Assembly: GCA_963966185.1 (NCBI GenBank)
Contig: CAWZYM010000328.1
Coordinates: 1-64,000, forward strand
Reading direction: 5' to 3'
Origin: Rhabditoides inermis
Lineage: Eukaryota > Nematoda > Chromadorea > Rhabditida > Rhabditidae
DNA: 64,000 bases
The position numbers and the translations under genes were made by a program. The notes under the pieces are model-generated. The model worked only from the letters and a program-made list of their open reading frames with translations, did not search any database and had not been told where the DNA came from. Below, piece after piece: positions 24,190 to 35,184 of the stretch (position 1 is the first letter of the stretch; every line of letters begins with the position of its first letter).

Positions 24190-24500
24190 TTGACACGCGC
24201 TATTTCGCGTCTCTCTCTCTTACCCACTCACTCCGCTCCGCACACTCCCCTCCCCCCACAGTTTTCGCGCCAAAACTGGGGCGGTGGCCTGGACGGCGAG
24301 CCGACACGAGAGTGGGTGAACGAAGGGCGGGGCATGCGCTCAGCCAATCAGAGTGCGCACGCAAGAGAGCCGAGCGACCAATGAGCGCAAAGTGCAGTGG
24401 GCGGAGCTTACGTGATGCACACCGTCGTCGCCGCCGCCGCCGCCGCCGTCGTAAACACGTTTAGTGGCAAAGCGGGAGAGAGCAAGAGAGGGCGGTTTTT
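24190..24500 (+). promoter_or_regulatory. CpG-rich promoter-like island
   Basis: Seen: a near-palindrome with an E2F-like core TTTCGCGCCAAAA at 24259-24278; GGGCGG boxes at 24279, 24325, 24399 and 24490; CCAAT at 24344 and 24378, 34 bp apart; TTACGTGA near 24408; and a CGCC triplet run at about 24428-24450. Known: clustered E2F, CCAAT and GC-box sites typify TATA-less promoters of cell-cycle genes in animals. Inferred: a captured host promoter, orientation probably +. No open frame downstream starts a recognisable protein. Confidence 0.6.
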
Positions 24501-25243
24501 GGATGCCGCAACCGATATTGGTTTCACGAATCATACTCATAGGTCTTACAAAGTGATATTCTAACAAATAACGCACACTAATTATAGGGACCACAATGAC
24601 ATTTTCAGATGTTTGGATATGGTATAGCAATTAAATCGTTACTGTAGTTCATTTCAAGCTAATTTCAAAAATATATATTGTTCATAGGGTTCATCGTTCA
24701 CATTGCGCTCAAATTTCGCGCAGCGCGCGCACCCGAGCGCGCGCTCACATAGGGAAAGTGCGACAGAGGGCGACTAGATCAAAACACTTATGACGTCATC
24801 GATAGTTAAACTATGAATGTACTCATTTATATTAGTAGCAATACGCTTTGTTTGATTGTAATCGAACACTACTTGATGAAATACATCTCTTATGACATCA
24901 TTTTTCATTAATCATTTTGGGCAATGGCGGCTAGATCAAAGAAATATGACGTCATCATATCACTCTTTATCGATTTTCAGTACTTTACAGGGTACATGAT
25001 CCCATAAATAAAATATCGTTGGACTCAGCGCGAAAGGGCGAATCGTTCTATGCTAATTAGAGCACATCATGTGTCCAGTGAGAATATGTTACATGATTTC
25101 GCCTCACTCTCTACATCTCACGTTGTGGTTCCTACACTAATTAAGTATATTGTATTAGAATAGAGAAATCGTGTGTGCCTTGGGAGTGGCGTGTTGCGCG
25201 CGTCACAGCTCAAAACAAACGGGCGCCGCTGCGCGCCGCCCCT
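24501..25243. other. Unique DNA 3' of the promoter island
   Basis: Contains two perfect TGACGTCA palindromes (CRE/ATF-type) at 24791-24798 and 24947-24954, each preceded by a similar CTAGATCAAA block (a degenerate direct repeat about 156 bp apart), and a GCGCGC-rich patch near 24718. No gene seen. Positions 24585-25143 are missing from the M12 copy. Confidence 0.55.
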
Positions 25244-25521
25244 AATTGTCAACCAGCTTCTGATAGGCTTTACCGCGGAGTGTGCCGGAGCGCCCTCTAT
25301 GTGCATACGAGAGAGTGAAAGATCAGAGAGTAGGAAAGAATGCATATCAGTATCAGTGTTCAATATATTTTTATAATTACTGATCTACTGATCGGCTTTG
25401 ACCGCGGAGGCGCGCGAAGCGTGCCGGAGCGCTTACTATGTGCATACGAGAATGAACGATCAGAGAGTCGAAGAAAATGCATATCAGTAGCAGTAATCAA
25501 TTTATTCTTATTATTACTGAT
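25244..25521 (+). repeat. Linker remainder and first satA block of M6
   Basis: The linker resumes (AATTGTCAACCAG) and about two satA monomers follow, GAA-loop type, before the array changes to satB. Confidence 0.85.
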
Positions 25522-25954
25522 CTACTGATAGAATTTGACCGCGGAGGCGCGCGGAGCGGCTGTCTATGATCGTAGGCGAGAGTAGTTATTTTATAATATT
25601 AGATCCGTGATAACTAATCATTGTCAACCAGCTACTGATAGAATTTGACCGCTGAGGCGCGCGGAGCGGCTGTCTGTGATCAAAGGCGAGAGTAGAGATT
25701 TTATAATATTAGATCCGGGATAACTAATCATTGTCAACCAGCTACTGATAGAATTTGACTGCTGAGGCGCGCGGAGCGGCTATCTATGATCATAGGCGAG
25801 AGTAGAGATTTTATAATATTAGATCCGTGATAACTAATCATTGTCAACCAGCTACTGATAGAATTTGACCGCTGAGGCGCGCGGAGCGGCTGTCTGTGAT
25901 CAAAGGCGAGAGTAGAGATTCTATAATATTAGATCCGTGATAACTTTATCAACC
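25522..25954 (+). repeat. satB array of M6 (4 units, 110 bp)
   Basis: Period exactly 110 bp (TTGTCAACCA at 25621, 25731, 25841). Each unit joins the satA GC hairpin (GCGCGCGGAGCGG) to TTTTATAATATTAGATCCGTG and CATTGTCAACCAG, which are linker motifs. It returns to satA at AACCAGTAGCAGTG, a phase-breaking junction. Confidence 0.9.
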
Positions 25955-26936
25955 AGTAGCAGTGATCAATATATTCTTAATATTACTGATCTACTGATCG
26001 GCTTTGACCGCGGAGGCGCGCGAAGCGTGCCGGAGCGCTTTCTATGTGCATACGAGAAAGTGAACGATCAGAGAATCGGAGAAAATGCATATCAGTAGCA
26101 GTGATCAATATATTCTTATTATTACTGATCTACTGATCGGCTTTGACCGCGGAGGCGCGCGGAGCGTTCCCGGAGCGCACTTCATGTGCATATGGAAGAG
26201 TAAAAGATCATAAAGTCGGAGAAAATGCATATCAGTATCAGTGATCAATATATTATTATAAATACTGATCTACTGATATACTTTGACTGCGGAGGCGCGC
26301 GGAGCGTGCCGTAGCGCCATCTATGTGCATAAGAGAGAGTGAAAGATCAGAGAGTCGGATGAATGGCATATCAGTATCAGTGATCAAAATATTATTACTT
26401 TTATATTACTGATCTACTGATAACTGATAGGATTTTTTTTACTGCGGAGGCGCGCGAAGCGTGACGAAGCGCCATCTATGTGTATACGAGAAAGTGAAAG
26501 ACCAGAGAGTCAGAGAAAATGCATATCAGTATCAGTGATCAATATATTCTTATTTTTATATTACTGATCTACTGATAACTGATAGGCTTTTTTTTACCGA
26601 GGAGGCGCGAGGAGCGTGACGGAGCGCTTTCTATGTGCATACGAGAAAGTGAAAGCTCAGAGAGTCAGAGAAAATGCATTTCAGTATCAGTGATCAGAAT
26701 ATTAATAATTTTATGTTACTGATCTACTGATAACTATCAGGCCTTTTTTCACCGCGGAGGCGCGCGGAACGTGTCGGAGCGCCGTCAATGTGCATACGAT
26801 AGAGAAAAAGATCAGAGAGTGGAAGAAAATGTATATCAGTATCAGTGATCATTATATTACTATTATTATTATTATTACTGATCTACTAATAGGCTTTGAC
26901 CGCGGAGGCGCACCGCAGTGTGCCGAAGCGCCTTCT
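25955..26936 (+). repeat. Second satA block of M6
   Basis: Diverged satA monomers, several with an added CTGATAACTGATAGG and a poly-T run (near 26400-26420, 26570-26596, 26720-26750), so some units are longer than 139 bp. Ends in an atypical monomer with GCACCGCAGTG. Confidence 0.85.
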
Positions 26937-27210
26937 ATTAGCATAGTAAATATAATATCTGTACAAAAGCAGTAACTATCAACCAGATACTGATAGACTG
27001 TGACAGTTTCTAATTATTTGAATAAACTGAAAATAAACAAAATAAGAAAAAAAATAAAGATCAGCCATTTACTGAAAGACTGACAACAACACTTCTAGCA
27101 CAGCTCCTAGTAGCACTTCCAGAGCACATATCAAGTCAATCTATATATCAATCGATAGATAATTTTTTCCTCTTTTTATACTCATATTTCTAGCGCGCGA
27201 AGCGCGCTAG
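26937..27210 (+). repeat. Tail alpha + terminal hairpin (M6/M7 boundary)
   Basis: Diverged alpha tail (TTAGCATAGTAAATATAATATC, ACAACAACACTTC). Hairpin at 27190-27210, immediately followed by a second dyad GCAGCG-CC-CGCTGC. In the M12 copy the sequence after this hairpin is that of M8, not M7. Confidence 0.85.
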
Positions 27211-28102
27211 TCGCAGCGCCCGCTGCGCCTGGCTGTGCAAAATGCCCTATGGTTTCCGTCCGTCCATCGCTCTACCGCGCCACCCACTACTCCTATCTAG
27301 CCAAACGTGACATCGATCCGATGGTCTCGGTCCCGAGATGCAGGATTCCAATTTTCAGCTCGTTATCTCTCATATCCGCGGAGCTATAAGCTCCAGAAAG
27401 TCCGACGAAATAGCGCGTAATCAGAGAGAGTCAGACAGAAAAGCGGCGAAATAGTGTGTCAGATGAAGAGACGGGTCACTGGCGAATCGGGTGCGGCGAG
27501 TAGACCTTACAAGAACGAGTACTGCGAATCGCAGACTTCATCTTTCGAGAAACGGTTTCGACGTCACTCCTCTACACTCCCTAACCTACAAATCTGCCCG
27601 TAATCTTTTAATAAATCCTCCTGGTTTCCTTTCACGAAGTGATTTAGTCGAGGCGAGGCGACACCAAACAGTTGTCGCGGGCTGTTCAAGAAAACTAGGC
27701 AATCGTGTAAGGTCTCCCTTCACTACAACATGTATATAGGTGGCCACTACACTTCTACCAAAATTTGCATCTTTTTATGACCTCTGACGCCCGCTATCAA
27801 TTAAATTCCTCTAATCGACGCCACTTTATTGCCCCGCGACGAGAGAGTGTGGCGAGGTGAGAGTGCGCCAGCTGCCAGTCTGTCTGATGTCAGAGAAAAA
27901 GACAGTCAATTGTGCAAATGAGCGAGAACATCACCACGCACTACGAAACAGCTCACCACACTCCAACAAACTGTGCAAATTTTATTTTCTGAGCACATAC
28001 AATAAACCATTATGCACTCACGTCATTGTATGTTCAATCAGGGAAGTGAGGCGAGGCGAAATACTTTGTAGTACCACCTCCTTTTCTCATCTCTCTTTTT
28101 TC

Positions 28103-28144
<42 letters not shown>

Positions 28145-28162
28145 TTTGTCTTGCTCTTTTTC

Positions 28163-28201
<39 letters not shown>

Positions 28202-28214
28202 AATTTATAATATT
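27211..28214 (+). repeat. Core + CT tract of M7
   Basis: Core starts TCGCAGCGCCCGCTG. Two CT runs within about 28091-28199. The post-CT linker is almost absent: TTATAATATT runs straight into TTACCGCGG. Confidence 0.8.
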
Positions 28215-30333
28215 TTACCGCGGAGTGTGCCGGAGCGCCCTCTATGTATGTGCATACGAGAGAGTGAAAGATCAGAGAGTAGGAGAAACTGCATATCAGT
28301 AGCAGTGATCAATATATTCTTATTTTTACTGATCTACTGATCGGCTTTGACCGCGGAGGCGCGCGAAGCGTGCCGGAGCGCTTTCTAGGTGCATACAAGA
28401 AAGTGAACGATCAGAGAGTCGGAGAAAATGCATATCAGTAACAGTGATCAATATATTCTTATTATTACTGATCTACTGATCGGCTTTGACCGCGGAGGCG
28501 CGCGAAGCGTGCCGGAGCGCTTTCTATGTGCATACGAGAAAGTGAACGATCAGAGAGTCGGAGAAAATGCATATCAGTAGCAGTGATCAATATATTCTTA
28601 TTTTTACTGATCTACTGATATACTTTGACCGCGGAGGCGCGCGAAGCGTGCCGGAGCGCTTTCTAGGTGCATACGAGAAAGTAAACAATCAGAGAGTCGG
28701 ATAAAATGCATATCAATAACAGTGATCAATATATTCTTATTATTACTGATCTACTGATCGGCTTTGACCGCGGAGGCGCGCGAAGCGTGCCGGAGCGCTT
28801 TCTATGTGCATACGAGAAAGTGAACGATCAGAGAGTCGGAGAAAATGCATATCAGTAGCAGTGATCAATATATTCTTATTTTTACTGATCTACTGATATA
28901 CTTTGACCGCGGAGGCGCGCGAAGCGTGCCGGAGCGCTTCCTAGGTGCATACGAGAAAGTAAACAATCAGAGAGTCGGATAAAATGCATATCAGTAACAG
29001 TGATCAATATATTCTTATTATTACTGATCTACTGATCGGCTTTGACCGCGGAGGCGCGCGAAGCGTGCCGGAGCGCTTTCTTTGTGCATACGAGAAAGTG
29101 AACGATCAGAGAGTCGGAGAAAATGCATATCAGTAGCAGTGATCAATATAGTCTTATTTTTACTGATCTACTGTTCGACTTTGACCGCGGAGGCGCGCGA
29201 AGCGTGCCGGAGCGCTTTCTAGGTGCATACAAGAAAGTGAACGATCAGAGAGTCGGATAAAATGCATATCAGTTACAGTGATCAATATATTCTTATCAGA
29301 GAGTCGGATCTACTGATCGGCTTTGACCGCGGAGGCGCGCGAAGCGTGCCTGAGCGCTTTCTATGTGCATACGAGAAATTGAACGATCAGAGAGTCGGAG
29401 AAAATTGCATATCAGTAGCAGTGATCAATATATTCTTATTTTTACTGATCTACTGATATACTTTGACCGCGGAGGCGCGCGAAGCGTGCCGGAGCGCTTT
29501 CTAGGTGCATACGAGAAAGTAAACAATCAGAGAGTCGGATAAAATTCATATCAGTAGCAGTGATCAATGCATTCTTACTAATACTGATCTACTGATATAT
29601 TTTGACCGCGGAGGCGCGCGGAGCGTGCCGGAGCGCTTTCTATGTGCATACGAGAGAAAGAAAGATCAGAGAGTCGGAGAAAATTCATATCAGTGGTAGT
29701 GATCAATGCATTCTTACTACTACTGATCTACTGATTTATTTTGACCGCGGAGGCGCGCGGAGCGTGCCGGAGCGCTTTCTATGTGCATACGAGAAAGTGA
29801 ACGATCAGAGAGTCGGAGAAAATTCATATCAGTAGCAGTGATCAATGCATTCTTACTATTACTGATCTACTGATAGAATTTGACCGCAGATGCGCGCGGA
29901 GCGTGCCGGAGCGCTTTCTATGTGCATACGAGAGAGTGAAAGATCAGAGAGTCGGAGAAAATTCATATCAGTAGCAGTGATCAATGCATTCTTACTATTA
30001 CTGATCTACTGATATATTTTGACCGCGGATGCGCGCGAAGCGTGCCGGAGCGCTTTCTATGTGCGTACGAGAGAGTAAAAGATCAGAGAGTAGGAGAGAA
30101 GGCATATCAGTATCAGTGATCAGTATATTATATTATTATAATTACTGATTCACTGATCGGCTTTGACCGCGGAGGCGCGCGAAGCGTGCCGGAGCGCCCT
30201 CCATGTGCATACGAGAGAGTAAAATATCAGAGAGTAGGAGAAAATGCAAATCAGTATTAGTGATCATTATTTTTATTTTTATTACTGATCTACTGATATG
30301 CTCTGACAGCGGAGCGTGCCGGAGCGCCTTCTA
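28215..30333 (+). repeat. satA array of M7
   Basis: About 15 monomers. From 28340 to 29520 there is a dimer alternation of TCTATGTGCATACGAG and TCTAGGTGCATAC types, mostly GAA-loop. One monomer near 29295 lacks the usual TATTACTGATCTACTG and has CAGAGAGTCGGATCTACTG instead. From about 29540 the GGA-loop type follows. Confidence 0.88.
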
Positions 30334-30603
30334 TGAGCATAGTAAATACATCTGTAGAAAAACAGTCAACCAGATACTATCAACCAGATAGACTGTGACA
30401 CTTTCTAATTATTTAAAATTACTGAAAATAAAAAAAAGGAAATAAATAAAGATCAGTCATCTACTGGAAGACTGACAACAGCACTTCTAGCACAGCTCCT
30501 AATAGCACTTCCAGAGCACATATCAAATCAATCTATATATCAATCGATAGATAATTTTCTCCTCTATTTTATACCTATAATTCTAGCGCGCGAAGCGCGC
30601 TAG
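30334..30603 (+). repeat. Tail alpha + terminal hairpin (M7/M8 boundary)
   Basis: Alpha tail close to M1. Hairpin at 30583-30603, followed by TCGGGTG. Confidence 0.85.
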
Positions 30604-31502
30604 TCGGGTGTAAGTGTAAAATGCCCTATGGTTTCCGCACTTTTTGTCCGTCCGTCCATCGCTCTACCGCGCCAGCCACTACTCCTATCTAGCCAAACGT
30701 GACATCGATCCGATGGTCTCGGTCTCGAGATGCAGGATTCCAATTTTCAGCCCTTTATCTCTCATATCCGCGGAGCTATAAGCCTTAAAGAAAATTCGAC
30801 GAAATAGCGCGTAATCAGAGAGAGTCAGACAGAAAAAAGAGCGAAACAGTGTGTCAGATGAAGAGACGGTTAGGTCGTTGAACGGTTGCATCGAGTAGGC
30901 CTTACAAGAACGAGTACTGCGAATCGCAGACTTCAGCTATCGAAAAACGGTTTCGACGTCACTCCTCTACACTCCATCACCTACAAATTGGCCCGTAATC
31001 TTTTTATAACTCCTCCTGGTTTCTTTTCACGAAGTGATTTAATCGAGGCGAGGCGACACCAAACAGTTGTCGCGGGCTGTTCAAGAAAACTAGGCAACCG
31101 TGTAAGATCTCCCTTTACTACAACATGCAAATAGGTGGCCACTACACTTCTACCAAAATTTGCATCTTTTTGTGACCTCTGACGCCCGCTATCAATTAAA
31201 TTCCTCTAATCGACGCCACTTTATTGTTCCGCGACGAGAGAGTGTGGCGAGGTGAGAGTGCGCCAGCTGCCAGTCTGTCTGCTGTTAGAGAAAGAGACAG
31301 TCAATTGTGCAAATGAGCGAGAACATCACCACACACTACGAGACAGCTCACCACACTCTAACAAACTGCGCGATTACTATATTCTGAGTAAATGCAATAA
31401 AACATTACTAAATTCACTAACGACATTCTATATTCAATCAGAGAAGTGAGGCGAGGCGAAATATACGTAACCTCTTTTTCGCATCCTTTTTTTCGTCTCG
31501 CT

Positions 31503-31548
<46 letters not shown>

Positions 31549-31613
31549 CTTTTACTTTATCTCTGTCTTTCTCTCTCTGTTTATTCTCTCTCTTTTATTC
31601 TCTCTCTCTTTTC

Positions 31614-31649
<36 letters not shown>

Positions 31650-31842
31650 TTCTTGCTGTTTTCCGTATCTCTCTCTCTCTCTCGCTCGCTCGCTCGCTCT
31701 CTTTCTCTCTCCCTATCTCCTCTCTTGCTCTATTTCTCTCTCTTATATTTTATGAATTTCTACTTGCATCTAAATTAAATAATAATTGTCAACCAGCTGC
31801 ACATCTTTCTCTCTCTCTCTCTCTCTTATATTTTATAATGTT
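30604..31842 (+). repeat. Core + CT tracts of M8
   Basis: Core starts TCGGGTGTAAG with TTTCCGCACTTTTTGTCCG. A very long interrupted CT tract at about 31496-31745 with GCTCGCTCGCTCG, then a short second tract at about 31806-31828 and almost no linker. Confidence 0.8.
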
Positions 31843-33101
31843 TCACCGCGGAGTGTGCCGGAGCGCCCTTTATGTGCATACGAAAGAGTAAAAGATCAGA
31901 GAGTAGGAGAGAATGCATATCAGTATCAGTGATCAATAATTACTGATCTACTGATCAGCTTTGACCGCGGAGGCGCGCGAAGCGTGCCGAAGCGCTTTCT
32001 AAGTGCATACGAGAAAGTGTACGATCAGAGAGTCGGAGAGAATGCATATCTGTAGCTGTAGCAGTGATCAATATATTCTTATTATTATTGATCTACTGAT
32101 TGGCTTTGACCGCGGAGGCGCGCGAAGCGTGCCGGAGCGCCCTCTATGTGCATACGAGAGAGTAACAAAATCAGAGAGTCGGAGAAAATGCATATCAGTA
32201 TCAGTGATCAATAATTACTGATCTACTGATCGACTTTGACCGCGGAGGCGCGCGGAGCGTGCCGGAGCGCTTTCTATGTGCATACGAGAAAGTGAACGAT
32301 CAGAGAGTCGGAGAAAATGCATATCAGTAGCAGTGATCAATATATTCTTATTATTACTGATCTACTAATATACTTTGACCGCAGAGGCGCGCGAAGCGTG
32401 CCGGAGCGCTTTCTATGTGCATACGAGAAAGTGAACGATCAGAGAGTCGGAGAAAATTCATATCAGTAGCAGTGATCAATATATTCTCATTATTACTGAT
32501 CTACTGTTAGACTTTGACCGCGGAGGCGCGCGAAGCGTGCCGGAGCGCTTTCTATGTGCATACGAGAAAGTGAACGATCAGAGAGTCGGAGAGAATGCAT
32601 ATCAGTATCAGTGATCAATATATTCTTATTATTACTGATCTATTGATCGGCTTTGACCGCGGAGGCGCGCGAAGCGTGCCGGAGCGCCCTCTATGTGCAT
32701 ACGAGAGAGTAACAAAATCAGAGAGTCGGAGAAAATGCATATCAATAGCTGTGATCAATATATTCTTATTAGTACTGATCTACTGATAGACTTTGACCGC
32801 GGAGGCGGGAGAAGCGTGCCGGAGCGCCCTCTATGTGCATACGAAAAAGTAAAAGATCAGAGAATCGGAGAAAATTCATATCAGTAGCAGTGATCAATAT
32901 ATTCTCATTATTACTGTTATACTGAGATACTTTGACCGCGAAGGGGCGCGGAGCGTGCCGGAGCGCCTTCTATGTGCATACGAAAGAGTAAAAGATCAGA
33001 GAGTAGGATAGAATGAATATCAGTATCAGTGATCACTATATTATTATAATCACTGATCTACTGATCGGCTTCGACCGCGGAGCGTGCCGGAGCGCCTTCT
33101 A
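31843..33101 (+). repeat. First satA array of M8
   Basis: About nine monomers, GAA-loop type. Compared with M13 it lacks one 139-bp monomer near 32456-32600. Confidence 0.88.
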
Positions 33102-33450
33102 TGAGCATAGTAACAATATTATCTGTAGAAAAGCAGTCAAGATAATATCAACCAGATACTGATAGACTGTGAAACTTTCTAATTATTTGGAATTACTGAA
33201 AAAATCAAAAAAATAGGGAAATAAATAAAGATCAATTATCTACCGGAATACTCTGGCAACAGCACTTATAGCTCCTAATAACAATTCCAGAGCACATATC
33301 AAGTCAATCTTTTTTTTATCATTCGATAGATAATTTTCTGGCAACAGCACTTATAGCACAGCTCCTAATAACAATTCCAGAGCACATATCAAGTCAATCT
33401 TTTTTTATCATTTGATAGATAATTTTCTCCTCTATTTTATACCTATATTA
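33102..33450 (+). repeat. Internal alpha tail remnant without hairpin (M8)
   Basis: Alpha-type tail in which the block starting GGCAACAGCACTTATAG is duplicated in tandem (33254-33339 and 33340-33428; the first copy lacks a few bases). It ends at TATACCTATATT, exactly where the hairpin would begin, but no hairpin follows. Confidence 0.85.
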
Positions 33451-33610
33451 AAGGAAATCGAATGATTATCGACTGAATATCGATCTAATATCGATTTTCG
33501 ACTCTACCATCCCCGTTGCTAAACTGTGTTTCTCTCAGCGCTTAGCCCTTGTGGTGTACCGTATGCACTTGTTGTATAGTCAGGATATAGCGATTCTGGA
33601 TAAATGATTG
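33451..33610. other. About 160 bp of non-modular DNA replacing hairpin + core
   Basis: Unlike any core: contains ATCGATCTAATATCGATTTTCG and CTCAGCGCTTAGCCCTTGTG. It lies between a tail that stops before the hairpin and a linker that starts at TTTTATAATATTAGATCAG. No gene or known element recognised. The M13 copy at 50798-50958 is the same. Confidence 0.6.
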
Positions 33611-33682
33611 ATTTTATAATATTAGATCAGTGATAACTGTAGAGTCTATTTGGATCTAAAATAAATAATAACTCTCCACCAG
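33611..33682 (+). repeat. Linker segment upstream of satB
   Basis: TTTTATAATATTAGATCAGTG, GGATCTAAAATAAATAATAA, CTCCACCAGCTACTG: the standard post-CT linker without its CT tract. It is directly continuous with satB, whose repeating unit contains the same motifs. Confidence 0.75.
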
Positions 33683-34722
33683 CTACTGATAGGATTTGAC
33701 CGCGGAGGCGCGCGGAGCGGCTGTCTGTGATCAAAGGCGAGAGTAGATATTTTATAATATTAGATCCGTGATAACTAATCATTGTCAACCAGCTACTGAT
33801 AGGATTTGACCGCGGAGGCGCGCGGAGCGGATGTCTTTGATCATAGGCGAGAGTAGATATTTTATAATATTAGATCCGTGATAACTAATCATTGTCAACC
33901 AGCTACTGATAGAATTTGACCGCTGAGGCGCGCGTAGCGGCTGTCTGTGATCGAAGGCGAGAGTAGAATTTTTATAATATTAGATCCGTGATAACTAATC
34001 ATTGTCAACCAGCTACTGATAGAATTTGACCGCTGAGGCGCGCGGAGCGGCTGTCTGTGATCAAAGGCGAGAGTAGAGATTTTATAATATTAGATCCGTG
34101 ATAACTAATCATTGTCAACCAGCTACTGATAGAAATTGACCACTGAGGCGCGCGGAGCGGCTGTCTGTGATCAAAGGCGAGAGTAGAGATTTTATAATAT
34201 TAGATCCGTGATAACTAATCATTGTCAACCAGATACTGATAGAGTTTGACCGCTGAGGCGCGCGGAGCGGCTGTCTGATTTTATAATATTAGATCCGTGA
34301 TAACTAATCATTGTCAACCAGCTCTGATAGAAATTGACCGCTGAGGCGCGCGGAGCGGCTGTCTGTGATGAAAGGCGAGAGTAGAAATTTTATAATATTA
34401 GATCCGTGATAACTAATCATTGTCCACCAGCTACTGATAGATTTTGACCGCTGAGGCGCGCGGAGCGGCTGTCTGTGATCAAAGGCGAGAGTAGAGATTT
34501 TATAATATTAGATCCGTGATAACTAATCATTGTCAACCAGCTACTGATAGAAATTGACCGCTGAGGCGCGCGGAGCGGCTGTCTGTGATGAAAAGCGAGA
34601 GTAGAAATTTTATAACATTAGATCCGTGATAACTAATCATTGTCCACCAGCTACTGATAGATTTTGACCGCGGAGGCGCGCGGAGCGGCTATCTATGATC
34701 GTAGGCGAGAGTAGAGATTTTA
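33683..34722 (+). repeat. satB array of M8 (10 units, 110 bp)
   Basis: Units start at 33683, 33793, 33903, 34013, 34123, 34233, 34322, 34431, 34541 and 34651. One unit is shortened by about 20 bp (missing the GTGATCAAAGGCGAGAGTAG part). The last is cut off at TTTTATGACGAGAAAG, where satA resumes. Confidence 0.92.
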
Positions 34723-34992
34723 TGACGAGAAAGTGAAAGATCAGAGAGTATAAGAAAATGCATATATGTATCAGTGATCAATGTATTATTATAATTACTG
34801 ATCTACTGATAGAGTTTTAACGCGGAGGCGCGCGGAGCGTGCCGGAGCGCCTCCTGTGTGCATACGAGAGTGTGAAATATCAGAGAGTCGGAGAAAATGC
34901 AAAACAGCATCAGTGATCAATATATTATTATTTTTGATCTACTGATAGGCTTGACCGCGGAGGCACGCGGTAGCGTGCCGGAGTGCCTTCTA
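34723..34992 (+). repeat. Second satA block of M8
   Basis: Two monomers. The last has a shortened AT part (TATTATTTTTGATCTACTG) and a fully paired GC stem GGCACGC / GCGTGCC with a 4-nt loop GGTA near 34970-34990. This monomer is one parent of the 2359-bp tandem junctions at 54641 and 57000. Confidence 0.85.
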
Positions 34993-34994
34993 GA

Positions 34995-35043
<49 letters not shown>

Positions 35044-35184
35044 GACAGAGAGAGACAGAGAGACAGAGACACAGAGAGAGAGAGAGATAGAGAGAGAGAG
35101 AGGAGCGGAAAAACGGAAAGTGTAGTTTAGTTATGACAAAATTATCACTCATATACCGATAGTCTTCGGCTGCATCTCGGAGCG
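34993..35184 (+). repeat. GA element in M8
   Basis: (GA)n with regularly spaced GACAGAGAGA interruptions at about 34999-35102, then the common motif ending TCTTCGGCTGCATCTCGGAG. Confidence 0.85.

Larger units (their letters stand above)
23659..25243 (+). mobile_element. 1585-bp insert in the M6 linker
   Basis: In other modules the linker reads ATAAAAATTGTCAACCAG. Here it is split after AATT, and AATTGTCAACCAG resumes at 25244, so the insert is flanked by a 4-bp AATT repeat (or joins at one or two shared T bases). The ends read TTCTCTTTCG and CCCCTAATT. The right end has a hairpin GGCGC-CGCTGC-GCGCC at 25222-25237 followed after 4 nt by CTAA. That is compatible with Helitron-like termini (TC...hairpin-CTRR), but a transposon with a 4-bp target duplication is equally possible. 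It contains a 120-bp inverted repeat and a promoter-like island. No enzyme gene is present. Confidence 0.6.
27190..30582 (+). mobile_element. Module M7 (3393 bp), absent from super-unit copy 2
   Basis: Hairpin-to-hairpin module present only in copy 1. In copy 2 the hairpin at 47793 joins the M6-type tail directly to the M8-type core, so exactly one module has been lost (or gained) at hairpin resolution. Confidence 0.75.

Noticed and set aside
24150..24464. 104-codon frame with an Arg run in the promoter island
   Set aside because: The Arg run is the CGCC triplet repeat. Composition is that of a CpG island and no domain is visible.
24190..25243. Viral terminal repeat or viral promoter origin for the insert
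   Set aside because: GC boxes, CCAAT and TGACGTCA also occur in some DNA virus ends, but there is no terminal repeat pair at the insert ends and no viral gene. A host promoter is simpler.
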